Below are positions 56,612 through 64,000 of a stretch of DNA of 64,000 bases, piece by piece. Position numbers and translations under genes: made by a program. Position 1 is the stretch's first letter. Each line of letters opens with the position of its first letter. The notes under the pieces were generated by a model that saw nothing but the letters and a program-made list of their open reading frames with translations, made no database searches and was not told the DNA's origin. This DNA is from BQWY01 sp046351095 (GTDB taxonomy: Bacteria; Nitrospirota; Nitrospiria; Nitrospirales; Nitrospiraceae), in NCBI GenBank assembly GCA_046351095.1, contig JAXLZC010000001.1, forward strand, positions 2,542,001-2,606,000, written 5' to 3'.

Positions 56612-57979
56612 ATGGCTCTCGCTGTCGAAACACTGTTGGAAGCGCTCGAAGATGTCGATGATGCTACACGCGAGGAAGCGGCGCGTGAGCTGGCGGACCG
56701 CGGCGAGCCCGCGACGCTGGATGCGCTGATCCAGGCGACGGAAGACGAATATTGGTCGGTGCGCGCGTCCGTTGCGCGGGCCATGGGCAAAATCGGCGGT
56801 CCGAAGGCGCTGGAAGCGCTGATCAAGCTGTTCAACGATCCGATCATGGAAACCCGGAACGAGGCGGTTGCCGCGGCGGCGACACTCGGAGCGGCGGCGG
56901 TGGATCGGCTCATTCCCGCGATGAAAGACGAACGGTGGCGAGTGCGCGAGCATGCGGCCAAGGCTGCCGGCGAAATTCGCGACGCGCGCGCCATCGATGC
57001 GCTCCAGATCGCGTGTCGCGACCGCGACGGCGCCGTGAAGAGCGCGGCAGCGGAAGCCCTCGGCCGTATCGGCCAGGCGAAGGCGATCCCCACCCTGATT
57101 AAATTGTTCCGCGATTCGTCGAAGATCGTCCGTGAAACCGCCGGGACGGCGCTGGTCGCCATCGGGCAACCGTCGGTCGATCCGCTGCTCGATACGATGA
57201 AGGACAAGGACTTCGTGGTGCGCTGCCATGCGGCGCGCGCGCTCGGCGGTATGACGACGGACTATCAGATCGGTCGCAGTTGGGTGCGCGACGAAAAGGT
57301 CGTGGATGCGCTGTGCGACGCGCTGAAAGATCCCGACCGCGCGGTGCGCGAAGACGCCACCATCGCCCTGGGTATGATCGGCGACGCGCGCGCCATCGAT
57401 CCGTTGATCGAGGCCATGAAGGACGGCGCCGTGAAGCGCCATGCCATTGCGTCGCTCGGGATGATCGGCGATCCGCGTGCGCTCCCGCCGGTGCTGAATG
57501 CGCTCCGGGGCAAGGGTATCAAACAAGAAGGCACGCCGACGCCCGGCTGTATCGTCAGCGAAGATGCGTTCATCAAGGAAGCCGCCGCCACGGCGCTCGG
57601 CCATTTCCGCCATCCGATGGTTATTCCCGACCTGATCATGTTGTTGAAGGACGGCGTGCTTCGCGAAAAAGCGGCCGCTGCACTCGTGCTGATCGGCGAT
57701 GCGGCGATCGAACCGCTCGTCGCGTTTCTGCACGATCCGAAGGCGTCGGAGCTGCAGCTCGAAGGCGAACGTATTTGGTCCTTCGCCACGTCGCGCTTGA
57801 ACGCCACCGACGCGCTGCGCAAGTTGACGATGGATACGCTCGAACAATTGGGATGGACGCCGTCCTCGGAAGATCTTCAAGTCGATTCGAGCCAGACGGA
57901 CAATGCGCGTGTCGACTTGCCGTTGGGCGAAACCGGTCGATTCGGTCCGGCGGGCGACTTCGCCAAAGGCGCGATGTAA
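56612..57979 (+). CDS. HEAT-repeat protein (PBS-lyase HEAT-like), first of five
   Basis: A 455-residue cytoplasmic protein from ATG 56612 after GTGAGGAA. It is built from roughly 12 HEAT-like repeats of 31 residues, e.g. DEYWSVRASVARAMGKIGGP, DERWRVREHAAKAAGEIRDA and DRDGAVKSAAAEALGRIGQA; each has the VR-x2-AA-x-ALG-x-IGD core of phycobilin-lyase-type HEAT repeats. Two inserts break the array: YQIGRSWVRDEKVVDA near residue 220 and EGTPTPGCIVSEDAFIKEAA near residue 310. No enzymatic domain. Such arrays are protein-binding scaffolds. It is first in a same-strand series of five; the gap to the next is 70 bases. Confidence 0.82.
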   Translation: MALAVETLLEALEDVDDATREEAARELADRGEPATLDALIQATEDEYWSVRASVARAMGKIGGPKALEALIKLFNDPIMETRNEAVAAAATLGAAAVDRLIPAMKDERWRVREHAAKAAGEIRDARAIDALQIACRDRDGAVKSAAAEALGRIGQAKAIPTLIKLFRDSSKIVRETAGTALVAIGQPSVDPLLDTMKDKDFVVRCHAARALGGMTTDYQIGRSWVRDEKVVDALCDALKDPDRAVREDATIALGMIGDARAIDPLIEAMKDGAVKRHAIASLGMIGDPRALPPVLNALRGKGIKQEGTPTPGCIVSEDAFIKEAAATALGHFRHPMVIPDLIMLLKDGVLREKAAAALVLIGDAAIEPLVAFLHDPKASELQLEGERIWSFATSRLNATDALRKLTMDTLEQLGWTPSSEDLQVDSSQTDNARVDLPLGETGRFGPAGDFAKGAM

Positions 57980-58049
57980 TCGGCGGCGCGACGATTCGCG
58001 GAGTGCGCGTACCGCGCAACGGCTCCGCGACGCATAAGGGTATCTGCAG

Positions 58050-59177
58050 ATGGCCGATGCAGTGGCGGAACAGATTGCAGCGCTGCGCGACGAGGATTGG
58101 GCCATCCGTGAAGAGGCCGCAACCGCGCTCGGTACGCTGCGCGATGCCCGCGCTGTTGGGCCACTCGTCCGTGTGTTGGGAGATGCCGATCGATCCGTGC
58201 GGCAAGCCGCGAGCGCCGCGCTTGTGTCGCTCGGCGAGGCGTCGGTTCCGTCGCTGGTCGCCTGTGCCGGACAGTCGGATGTCGGTATCCAGGAAACGGC
58301 CTTCGCGATTCTCGCAGACATTGCGGATGCGCGTGCCGTGCCGGTGCTGCTGCTGGCATTAAAAAGTTTGAATTGGATCGTCCGTTCGCACGCGGCCAAG
58401 GCGCTTGGGCGGATCGGCGCAGCCGACACGGTCTCCGCGTTGCTGCCGCTGTTGCAGGACAAGGTCAAGGCGGTCCGTGTCGAAGCAGGGTTGGCGTTGG
58501 CGCGGCTTGGGCCCGCCGCCGTTGCGGATCTGGTCGAGGCGCTGTCGCACCACGAATGGTTGGTGCGGCTCCATGCGGTGGAAGCCCTCGGCAAGATGAA
58601 GTCGCCGGATGCCGTCGAGCCGTTGCTCTACGTGTTGTTCAACGACAGCGATACGGCGGTGCGCGAAGATGCCGTGCGCGCGTTGGGCGAGATTGCGGAC
58701 CGTCGCGCGACGGAATTTTTGTTGAAGGTCGTCAAGGAGCCTGGTCTGCGGCCGTTGGCGATCGAGGCCTTGGGGTTGATCGGCGATCCGAGTGCCGTTG
58801 CGGCGCTGATCCCGATTGCGCGGGGCGAGGCGCGGCCGGAAGACAGTCGGGCGATTGCTGGATGTGGCGATGCGTGGAATGAGGAAATGTTGGCCATGCC
58901 GGCGGCCGCCAGGGCGCTGGGTCGTATCGGCGACGAAGCGGCGTTGCCGGCGTTGGCGGCGGCATTGCGCCACACGGTGACGCGTGCGGACGCGGCAGCC
59001 GCGTTGGTGCGATTCGGCAGCAAAGCCGTCCCGCATCTGTTGCCGTTGCTGCAACAGACGACGGACGACAATATTCGCTACCACGTCAAGGATACGTTGA
59101 CGCAAGTCGGATGGCGGCCCGGCCGTATTCCGGTGTCCAAAGTGGCACCGGTGGCCGTGCGGCGCGCAGAGTCCTGA
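58050..59177 (+). CDS. HEAT-repeat protein, second of five
   Basis: A 375-residue cytoplasmic protein. Roughly ten HEAT-like repeats, e.g. DEDWAIREEAATALGTLRDA, SLNWIVRSHAAKALGRIGAA and DSDTAVREDAVRALGEIADR. An insert of about 40 residues holds ARGEARPEDSRAIAGCGDAW before the last two repeats. The last repeats are regular and the chain ends basic (GWRPGRIPVSKVAPVAVRRA). No signal peptide and no catalytic motif. The next gene begins 20 bases later. With no ligand known, scaffold or adapter is the safest description. Confidence 0.8.
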   Translation: MADAVAEQIAALRDEDWAIREEAATALGTLRDARAVGPLVRVLGDADRSVRQAASAALVSLGEASVPSLVACAGQSDVGIQETAFAILADIADARAVPVLLLALKSLNWIVRSHAAKALGRIGAADTVSALLPLLQDKVKAVRVEAGLALARLGPAAVADLVEALSHHEWLVRLHAVEALGKMKSPDAVEPLLYVLFNDSDTAVREDAVRALGEIADRRATEFLLKVVKEPGLRPLAIEALGLIGDPSAVAALIPIARGEARPEDSRAIAGCGDAWNEEMLAMPAAARALGRIGDEAALPALAAALRHTVTRADAAAALVRFGSKAVPHLLPLLQQTTDDNIRYHVKDTLTQVGWRPGRIPVSKVAPVAVRRAES

Positions 59178-59197
59178 GCCGTACGAGAAGGATCGAC

Positions 59198-60298
59198 ATG
59201 TCGCGCGAATCCATCGAGACGTTGGTGGCCGAGCTGATCCACGAAGAGGATTGGCGACGCATGCGCGCGACAGCGGCCTGTTTATCGGGCGGGCCGAAGG
59301 CGGTCACGGCGTTGATCCAGGCCACCGAGCAGGGAGCGCCGGCGCTCAAGGCCGAAGCGGCCGCGATGCTGGCGCGTGTGAAAGATCCACGTGCGGGTGT
59401 GCCGCTTGTGCGGATGTTGACCAGCGATGAGTCCACCGTCCGACAGGCAGGGGCGCAGGCGTTGAGCCAGATGGCCGGTGTATTGGATCGCGAGGCGGCG
59501 ACCGTCTTGGTCCACACGCTGAGCGATGTGACGGATGACGAGACGCGGAAGATGATCATGACGCTGGTCGGCGCGGTGCCGACCGCCATCGATCCCCTGT
59601 GCGAACTGGTGCGGAACGGGCGCGAGGATGCGCAGGTGACCGCGGCCACGATGCTGGAGCATCTGTTGGAGCCGCGCTCGGCCGATGCGTTGGTCGATGC
59701 GATGGGACGCCCCGCGTTGACGCAGATCGCCGTGCGGACGTTGCAACGACTCGGCGCCGTGCGCGAACGGATCGACGGCGCGATGAACGCGCTGCGCGAT
59801 GTCGAAGGCTCGATCGAGCGCGAGGACGCGCGGATGAGCACCGTCATCGCGCTGCTCGGTATCGGGCGCCCGGCGGTGGAAATTCTCATCGAATATTTGG
59901 ACGACGACGATTGGGTGGTACGCGAGGCGGCCGCCGACCTGCTCGGGAAAATCGGCGATGTGCGCGCGGTGCCGGCGCTGATGGAGCGGTTGGAGAAGGA
60001 CAAGGACACCGGCGTCAAGGAGCATGCGATCAAGTCGTTGGGGTTGATCGGCGATGCGCGCCCGGTCCAGTTGTATATCGAGGCGATTCCGGTGCGTCCG
60101 CTCCGGGTGTTCGCGATGGAAGCATTGGCCAAAATTAAAGAAGTGGAAGTGCTGCGGCCGCAAGCCGAGTTGTTCGAGCGGCTGAAGACGGATCGCGACG
60201 GCTTGGTCTCGTACAACGCGGGACTGATCGTCGATAAACTTGCCGCCTTGGCGGAAGCGCAAGCGGCGCAGGCAGAGGAGGCGGCGACCGGTGGATAA
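59198..60298 (+). CDS. HEAT-repeat protein, third of five
   Basis: A 366-residue cytoplasmic protein from ATG 59198 after AGAAGGA. The repeats in the first half are more divergent (GGPKAVTALIQATEQGAPAL, SDESTVRQAGAQALSQMAGV); a regular block follows in the second half (DDDWVVREAAADLLGKIGDV, DTGVKEHAIKSLGLIGDA). The C-terminus is an Ala/Glu/Gln helix (KLAALAEAQAAQAEEAATGG). Its stop overlaps the GTG start of the fourth gene by 8 bases, so these two are translationally coupled. Of the five it is the least regular, and some repeats may have a different role. Confidence 0.78.
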   Translation: MSRESIETLVAELIHEEDWRRMRATAACLSGGPKAVTALIQATEQGAPALKAEAAAMLARVKDPRAGVPLVRMLTSDESTVRQAGAQALSQMAGVLDREAATVLVHTLSDVTDDETRKMIMTLVGAVPTAIDPLCELVRNGREDAQVTAATMLEHLLEPRSADALVDAMGRPALTQIAVRTLQRLGAVRERIDGAMNALRDVEGSIEREDARMSTVIALLGIGRPAVEILIEYLDDDDWVVREAAADLLGKIGDVRAVPALMERLEKDKDTGVKEHAIKSLGLIGDARPVQLYIEAIPVRPLRVFAMEALAKIKEVEVLRPQAELFERLKTDRDGLVSYNAGLIVDKLAALAEAQAAQAEEAATGG

Positions 60299-61082
60299 CG
60301 TGGAACAAGAAACCGGCCGGGAGTTCGATCGCATCGAACAGCTGATCTCGGCGCTGCGCGACGACAACGAAGCCTTGCGCGACCATGCGGTGGCGAGTTT
60401 GGGCCAAGCGGGAAGCGATGCCTTGCCGCGATTGATCGACCTCATGGCCGATGAAGACGCGATGATCCGCGAAGCGGCCACCAGCGCCGTCGTGCGGATG
60501 GGCCCGGAGGTCGTGGAGCCGTTGATCGAGGCCCTGCGCGAGAGCGACGAATGGGCGATTCGCGAGCAGGCCGCGCATGGCTTGGGGAAGCTGCGCGATC
60601 CGCGCGGCGTCGAACCGTTGGTGCGGGCGATCAAAGATCGCGACGGCGCCGTTCGTTCGGCGGCGGTCTGGGCGCTCGAACGTGTGGGCGATCCGCGTGC
60701 GGTGCCCGGTTTGGTGGAAGCGCTCCAAGACAATCAATTGCGGGAAGATGCGGCGCGTGTGCTGAAAAAAATCGGCGACGTGCGCGCGGTGGATGCGCTG
60801 ATCGACGGCTTGATGGGACCGAGTTGGATGGTGCGTCGGCATGCGGCCGAAGCGTTGGGCCGAATCGGCGATGTCCGCGCGTTCGATGCGTTGATCCAAT
60901 CGTTGGCCGACGAAGATTGGCTGGTGCGACGCAACGCGGCGGAGGCGCTCGCGCGTCTCGGCGATCGCCGCGCCGTGCCGTCGTTACGCCCGCTTTTGAA
61001 CGATGAAAATACGATGGTCGTCGAGACCGTTGAAGCCGTATTGGCGAGTTTAGGCGAGAAGACGTCGGAGACAGCGAACTAA
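60291..61082 (+). CDS. HEAT-repeat protein, fourth of five
   Basis: A 263-residue cytoplasmic protein. The start is GTG 60291, eight bases after GAGGAGG and inside the end of the third gene. It carries about eight very regular 31-residue repeats, e.g. DDNEALRDHAVASLGQAGSD, ESDEWAIREQAAHGLGKLRD, DRDGAVRSAAVWALERVGDP and DEDWLVRRNAAEALARLGDR. This is the cleanest array of the series and should give an unbroken superhelix. The nearly equal repeats also make it prone to recombination or repeat-number change. It ends ASLGEKTSETAN, then 80 bases to the fifth gene. Confidence 0.82.
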   Translation: MDNVEQETGREFDRIEQLISALRDDNEALRDHAVASLGQAGSDALPRLIDLMADEDAMIREAATSAVVRMGPEVVEPLIEALRESDEWAIREQAAHGLGKLRDPRGVEPLVRAIKDRDGAVRSAAVWALERVGDPRAVPGLVEALQDNQLREDAARVLKKIGDVRAVDALIDGLMGPSWMVRRHAAEALGRIGDVRAFDALIQSLADEDWLVRRNAAEALARLGDRRAVPSLRPLLNDENTMVVETVEAVLASLGEKTSETAN

Positions 61083-61162
61083 TTCCGGGACCGACAGGAC
61101 CCGACGACCGGCCAGGGCGAGGCGGCGGTCGCAGGGATCTTGGCAAGAAGGAGTGCAACATC

Positions 61163-61873
61163 ATGGCTGACGAACCAGTACGGCTCATACAAATCGGACA
61201 AAAGGACGGGGGCAAGAAGGACGGCTTCAACCTCGTGACCGAAAAAGTGGTGGCGGTGAATCCCGAAGCCCGCCAGATCGAGGTCGAGCTGCTTGCGTAC
61301 GACGGCAAGACCGTCGTGCTCGATGTGGCGGAAGAAGTCCTCGAAGACCTCAAAAAGATCAAGCCGGGCGACGGCGCCACGATCCGCGTGGTGGAAGAGG
61401 GCGGGAAGCGCATCGCCAAACATTTCCGCATTCGCGCAAAAGATCCGGATGCGGCGAAGGCCGACGCGATGCTCGTCGATATGAAGGATTCGCACTGGTT
61501 GAACCGCAAGTACGCCGTCGAAACGTTGGGTGAACTGCGCGAGACCCGCGCGGTGGGGCCGCTCATCGATGCGTTGGCGGATGAAGTTTGCGACGTGCGG
61601 CAGCGCGCCTACGATGCGTTGATCAAGATCGGCGCGACTTCCGTGGCGCCGCTGATTCCCTTGCTCGTGTCCGAAGAAGACGAGTTGCGCCAGTCGGCGA
61701 CCGAGATCATTCGGAAGATCGGCAAGCCCGCGGTCGAGCCGTTGGCCACTGCGTTGGGCGATGCGGACGATCGGTTGAAGAGCCGGATCGTGAAGGTGTT
61801 GGACCGGATGGGTTACAAGCCGAAGACCGGGACCGAAACGAAGGCGGCTCCCGCGCGCTTAACCAGCGCCTAA
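61163..61873 (+). CDS. HEAT-repeat protein, fifth of five, with beta N-terminal domain
   Basis: A 236-residue cytoplasmic protein from ATG 61163 after AAGGAG. Residues about 20-95 form a separate strand-rich domain (FNLVTEKVVAVNPEARQIEV, GDGATIRVVEEGGKRIAKHF) resembling an OB/SH3-like barrel. Residues about 100-215 hold three or four HEAT-like repeats (KDSHWLNRKYAVETLGELRE, DEVCDVRQRAYDALIKIGAT, SEEDELRQSATEIIRKIGKP). It is the only gene of the five with a second domain, so it may be the effector or the link of the scaffold to another molecule. It ends before a bidirectional terminator. Confidence 0.8.
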   Translation: MADEPVRLIQIGQKDGGKKDGFNLVTEKVVAVNPEARQIEVELLAYDGKTVVLDVAEEVLEDLKKIKPGDGATIRVVEEGGKRIAKHFRIRAKDPDAAKADAMLVDMKDSHWLNRKYAVETLGELRETRAVGPLIDALADEVCDVRQRAYDALIKIGATSVAPLIPLLVSEEDELRQSATEIIRKIGKPAVEPLATALGDADDRLKSRIVKVLDRMGYKPKTGTETKAAPARLTSA

Positions 61874-61913
61874 CAGCGGGTCTCGCTCGTCGAGCGTCGG
61901 GTCTGTATACACA

Positions 61914-61947
61914 AAGGGCCGCGTCTGGATTCTCAGGCGCGGCCCTT
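61914..61947. terminator. Bidirectional terminator between the HEAT cluster and ugd
   Basis: AAGGGCCGCGTCTG (61914-61927) pairs with CAGGCGCGGCCCTT (61934-61947), 14 bp with one wobble and a 6-base loop. The plus strand continues CTGTTT and the minus strand TGTGT, so both converging genes could use it. Confidence 0.85.
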
Positions 61948-61975
61948 CTGTTTGGATGTGCGAACGGAACTGCGA

Positions 61976-63298
61976 CTACTTCGACGTCGCCTCGCCTGTT
62001 CTCCGTCCGACCGACACGTGGCGGAACCCGAACGAGGTCACACGCTCCGAGTCATACACGTTGCGCAAATCGATCAAGAGCGATTGGCGCATCATCTTTT
62101 TCAGCCGCTCGAAGTCCAACGTGCGGAACTGATTCCACTCGGTCATGATGATCAGCGCGTCCGCTCCCTGCGCCACATCGTAGGTGTCCTTGCAGGCACG
62201 GATTCCCGGCAACAGCTTCGAAGCCTCTTCCATGGAGACCGGATCGAAGGCCTGTACCTTGGCCCCTTCCTTCATCATCTCGCCGAGAATCGTCAAGGCG
62301 GGCGCTTCGCGGAGGTCGTTGGTGTTGGGTTTAAACGAGAGGCCCAAGACGCCGAAGACTTTCCCCTCGAGTCCGCCCGTCGCTTCGCGAATCTTCGTCA
62401 CCATCCGCATGTGCTGCTCGTAGTTCACCTTCGCGGCGGCCGTAGCGATTTGCATGGTGAAGCCGGACCGTTCACCGGTCTGCACGAGCGCGGCCAGGTC
62501 CTTGGGGAAACAGGATCCGCCGAAGCCCGGTCCCGCATGGAGAAACTTGTTGCCGATACGTTGATCCAGCCCCATGCCCTTGGACACCATCTGCACGTCG
62601 GCGCCGACACGTTCGCAGAGGTTCGCCATCTCGTTGATGAACGAAATCTTCGTCGCGAGGAAGGCGTTGGAGGCGTACTTGATCATTTCGGCCGTCGGGA
62701 TGTCGGTGACGACGAACGGCGTCTCGATCAAGTACAGCGGGCGATAGAGATCCTTCATGATCGCGACCGCTTGATCGCTATCCGCCCCGATGACGACGCG
62801 ATTCGGGCGCATGAAATCTTCGATGGCGGACCCTTCCCGCAGGAACTCCGGGTTCGACACGATATCGAAACGATGTTTGCCCGCCTGGCTGGTCTTGATG
62901 ACTTCGCGTAATTTTTCGCCGGTGCCAACGGGGACGGTCGACTTGGTGACGATGACCTTGTAGCCCGTCATGTTTTGTGCGATTCCGCGCCCGACCTGTT
63001 CGACGTACGACAAGTCCGCGGAACCGTCGGCCTTCGGTGGCGTGCCCACGGCAATAAAGATCACCAAAGCTTTATCGACCGCCTTCGCCACGTCGGTGGT
63101 GAAGCTCAGGCGACCTTCCTTGATGCCCTTGAGGACCAACTCCGTGATCCCCGGTTCGTAGAACGGCACTTCGCCCTTTTCCAGTCTGGCGATCCGGCTC
63201 GCATCCGTATCCATGCACGTCACGTGGACGCCGAATTCGGCGAAACACGCACCCGTGACGAGCCCCACGTACCCTGTGCCGATAACGCTGATGTGCAT
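61976..63298 (-). CDS. ugd: UDP-glucose 6-dehydrogenase
   Basis: A 440-residue enzyme starting at 63298 after AGGGAGGAAG. The NAD-binding motif VIGTGYVGLVTGACFAE opens the protein, and VGTPPKADGSADLSYVEQVG, STVPVGTGEKL and EFLREGSAIEDFMRPNRVVI follow. The catalytic Cys263 lies in FGGSCFPKDL. The last domain has GLSFKPNTNDLREAPAL. It oxidises UDP-glucose twice to UDP-glucuronate, a precursor for capsule or other polysaccharides; the epimerase at 33117 may use the product. It has its own promoter and ends at a shared terminator. Confidence 0.95.
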   Translation of the reverse strand: MHISVIGTGYVGLVTGACFAEFGVHVTCMDTDASRIARLEKGEVPFYEPGITELVLKGIKEGRLSFTTDVAKAVDKALVIFIAVGTPPKADGSADLSYVEQVGRGIAQNMTGYKVIVTKSTVPVGTGEKLREVIKTSQAGKHRFDIVSNPEFLREGSAIEDFMRPNRVVIGADSDQAVAIMKDLYRPLYLIETPFVVTDIPTAEMIKYASNAFLATKISFINEMANLCERVGADVQMVSKGMGLDQRIGNKFLHAGPGFGGSCFPKDLAALVQTGERSGFTMQIATAAAKVNYEQHMRMVTKIREATGGLEGKVFGVLGLSFKPNTNDLREAPALTILGEMMKEGAKVQAFDPVSMEEASKLLPGIRACKDTYDVAQGADALIIMTEWNQFRTLDFERLKKMMRQSLLIDLRNVYDSERVTSFGFRHVSVGRRTGEATSK

Positions 63299-63360
63299 GG
63301 ACCCTTCCTCCCTTAGGCGATCACTGCAAGACGATCCGGTCCGAGCCGATCGTGTACAGA

Positions 63361-63389
63361 ACTATACTGGATGGGTCCTAGGCCGACAA
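63361..63389 (-). promoter_or_regulatory. Promoter of ugd
   Basis: Reading leftwards: TTGTCG (63389-63384), 17-bp spacer, TATAGT (63366-63361). Leader of about 55 bases to the ATG at 63298. Confidence 0.7.
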
Positions 63390-63478
63390 GGAAAATTGCC
63401 TACGTGGCGATGTGCGCATCGTGCCGTACGTGTGGAGCAAGGGCCACGCCCTGCCACGAGAACGTGTGTCGCAGCGCG

Positions 63479-63508
63479 TTGACAGCCTGTGAAGCGCATG
63501 CATAGAAT
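63479..63508 (+). promoter_or_regulatory. Promoter of the CBS-domain gene
   Basis: TTGACA (63479-63484, perfect), 18-bp spacer, TAGAAT (63503-63508). Leader of about 95 bases to the ATG at 63611, with AGGAGG before it. Confidence 0.7.
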
Positions 63509-63610
63509 CCGGCCCGTCTCGTATGGCCGATCCATCATGGTGGGGCGAGTCGCGCCGATCTGTCAGAATTCTGGACGACATCGGCCGAGCGCACATAGGA
63601 GGGATTGCGT

Positions 63611-64000
63611 ATGTCCACACCAGGCGTGATGGCGCGACCCTTAGCGATTTTGATGAACCGTGCGCCGCGGACGATCCATGTCACGGCGACCCTGGCCGAG
63701 GCCGCGGTCCGTATGCGGGACGAACGTGTCGGCGCATTGTTGGTGAAGGACGGCGATCGCCACGTCGGCTTGATCAGCGAGACCGATCTCGTGCGTCGCG
63801 GGATGGCCGTGCATCTGGACCCGCAGGTCGAGCAGGTCCGGCGAGTGATGAGCCAACCGCTGGTGAGTATTTCCATCGAACGGACCGCCCATGACGCCAG
63901 CGATCTCATGGCCGAGCACGGCATCCGACATCTGGTCGTCACCGAAGATCATGAAATCGTCGGCATGCTCTCCGTCCGCGACCTGCTCCGATATTTCAAG
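63611..64000 (+). CDS. CBS-domain protein (3' end outside window)
   Basis: The frame from ATG 63611 (ribosome site AGGAGGG) is open to the window edge, 130 codons with no stop. Two CBS motifs are visible: TLAEAAVRMRDERVGALLVK with HVGLISETDLVRRG, and TAHDASDLMAEHGIRHLVVT with VGMLSVRDLLRYFK. Together they make a Bateman pair, which usually binds adenosine nucleotides and acts as an energy sensor. It may end soon after the window, as many stand-alone two-CBS proteins are about 140-150 residues, or continue into another domain. Transcribed divergently from ugd. Confidence 0.8.
   Translation, partial: MSTPGVMARPLAILMNRAPRTIHVTATLAEAAVRMRDERVGALLVKDGDRHVGLISETDLVRRGMAVHLDPQVEQVRRVMSQPLVSISIERTAHDASDLMAEHGIRHLVVTEDHEIVGMLSVRDLLRYFK

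Larger units (their letters stand above)
63299..63610. other. 312-bp divergent intergenic region
   Basis: Contains the leftward ugd promoter (63361-63389) and the rightward promoter of the CBS-domain gene (63479-63508). The 89 bases between them show no clear operator. I see no gene here. Confidence 0.65.

Noticed and set aside
56168..58594. 808-codon open frame on the minus strand through the first two HEAT genes
   Set aside because: It is a mirror frame of regular G+C-rich repeats; its translation is Arg/Ser/Ala-rich low complexity with no ribosome site, and the plus-strand frame has clear HEAT repeats.
1..64000. Mobile element or prophage
   Set aside because: I found no transposase, integrase, terminal inverted repeats or tRNA-associated direct repeats; gene content is of chromosomal housekeeping and envelope type.

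Overview
The window is 64 kb of G+C-rich chromosomal DNA from a Gram-negative bacterium. Signs of a double membrane are an MlaA lipoprotein, an outer-membrane barrel, a TonB C-terminal-domain protein, several lipobox lipoproteins and an Lnb-like lipoprotein acyltransferase. The mix of cupredoxins, an SmbP-like metal binder, DsrE/TusA sulfur-carrier proteins, a DUF3619/DUF3106 sigma operon, RicT and many HEAT-repeat proteins is most like Nitrospira (Nitrospirota, nitrite oxidisers). That assignment is inference from gene content; no rRNA or marker gene here proves it. I saw no tRNA, rRNA, CRISPR array, insertion sequence, prophage or integrase. The left edge cuts a multicopper-oxidase-like gene and the right edge cuts a CBS-domain gene.

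Layout. 1-4 kb: exported copper/redox proteins, a 771-bp non-coding gap with a perfect 20-bp palindrome, a universal stress protein and a cupredoxin. 4-8.4 kb: USP, unknown protein, PfkB-type sugar kinase, USP. 8.4-14 kb: a secreted nuclease and a small protein, both apparently on leaderless mRNAs, then a 1423-residue TPR / low-complexity / transmembrane / pseudopilin-like chimera. 14-16.2 kb: ECF sigma factor operon with chained overlaps. 16.4-28.4 kb: mostly envelope functions (AIM24, M48 protease, TRL lipoprotein, barrel, DUF3015, Lnb-like, alpha/beta hydrolase, PilZ, MlaA, TonB-C, YceI, DUF4412-like, SUMF1-like). 28.4-30.8 kb: minus-strand block with hemD and a second SUMF1-like protein.

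31-44.5 kb: glyoxalase-fold protein, large metallo-beta-lactamase-fold protein, nucleotide-sugar epimerase, CPA2 antiporter, DsrE-TusA pair, formiminotransferase-cyclodeaminase, rpsU, nth, DUF697 protein, a triple-repeat lipoprotein, and a minus-strand DsrE pair. 44.5-54.8 kb: polA, small metalloprotease, DUF2007 protein, three exported proteins, then a minus-strand run (FlgT/LPP20-like pair, alpha/beta-hydrolase-like protein) and ricT. 55-62 kb: alkaline-phosphatase-fold protein, small exported protein and five consecutive HEAT-repeat genes. 62-64 kb: ugd (UDP-glucose dehydrogenase) divergent from the CBS gene.

How genes work together. Ugd and the epimerase at 33.1 kb together could make UDP-glucuronate and UDP-galacturonate for surface polysaccharide. 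The USP/PfkB block recalls the dormancy-linked usp-pfkB group of mycobacteria. The sigma operon probably controls an envelope response. The HEAT array and the TPR-pseudopilin chimera are the least explained parts. Promoter motifs are of the housekeeping type (TTGaca - 16 to 18 bp - TAnnnT) and several hairpin terminators are clear, so transcription units can be drawn with fair confidence.
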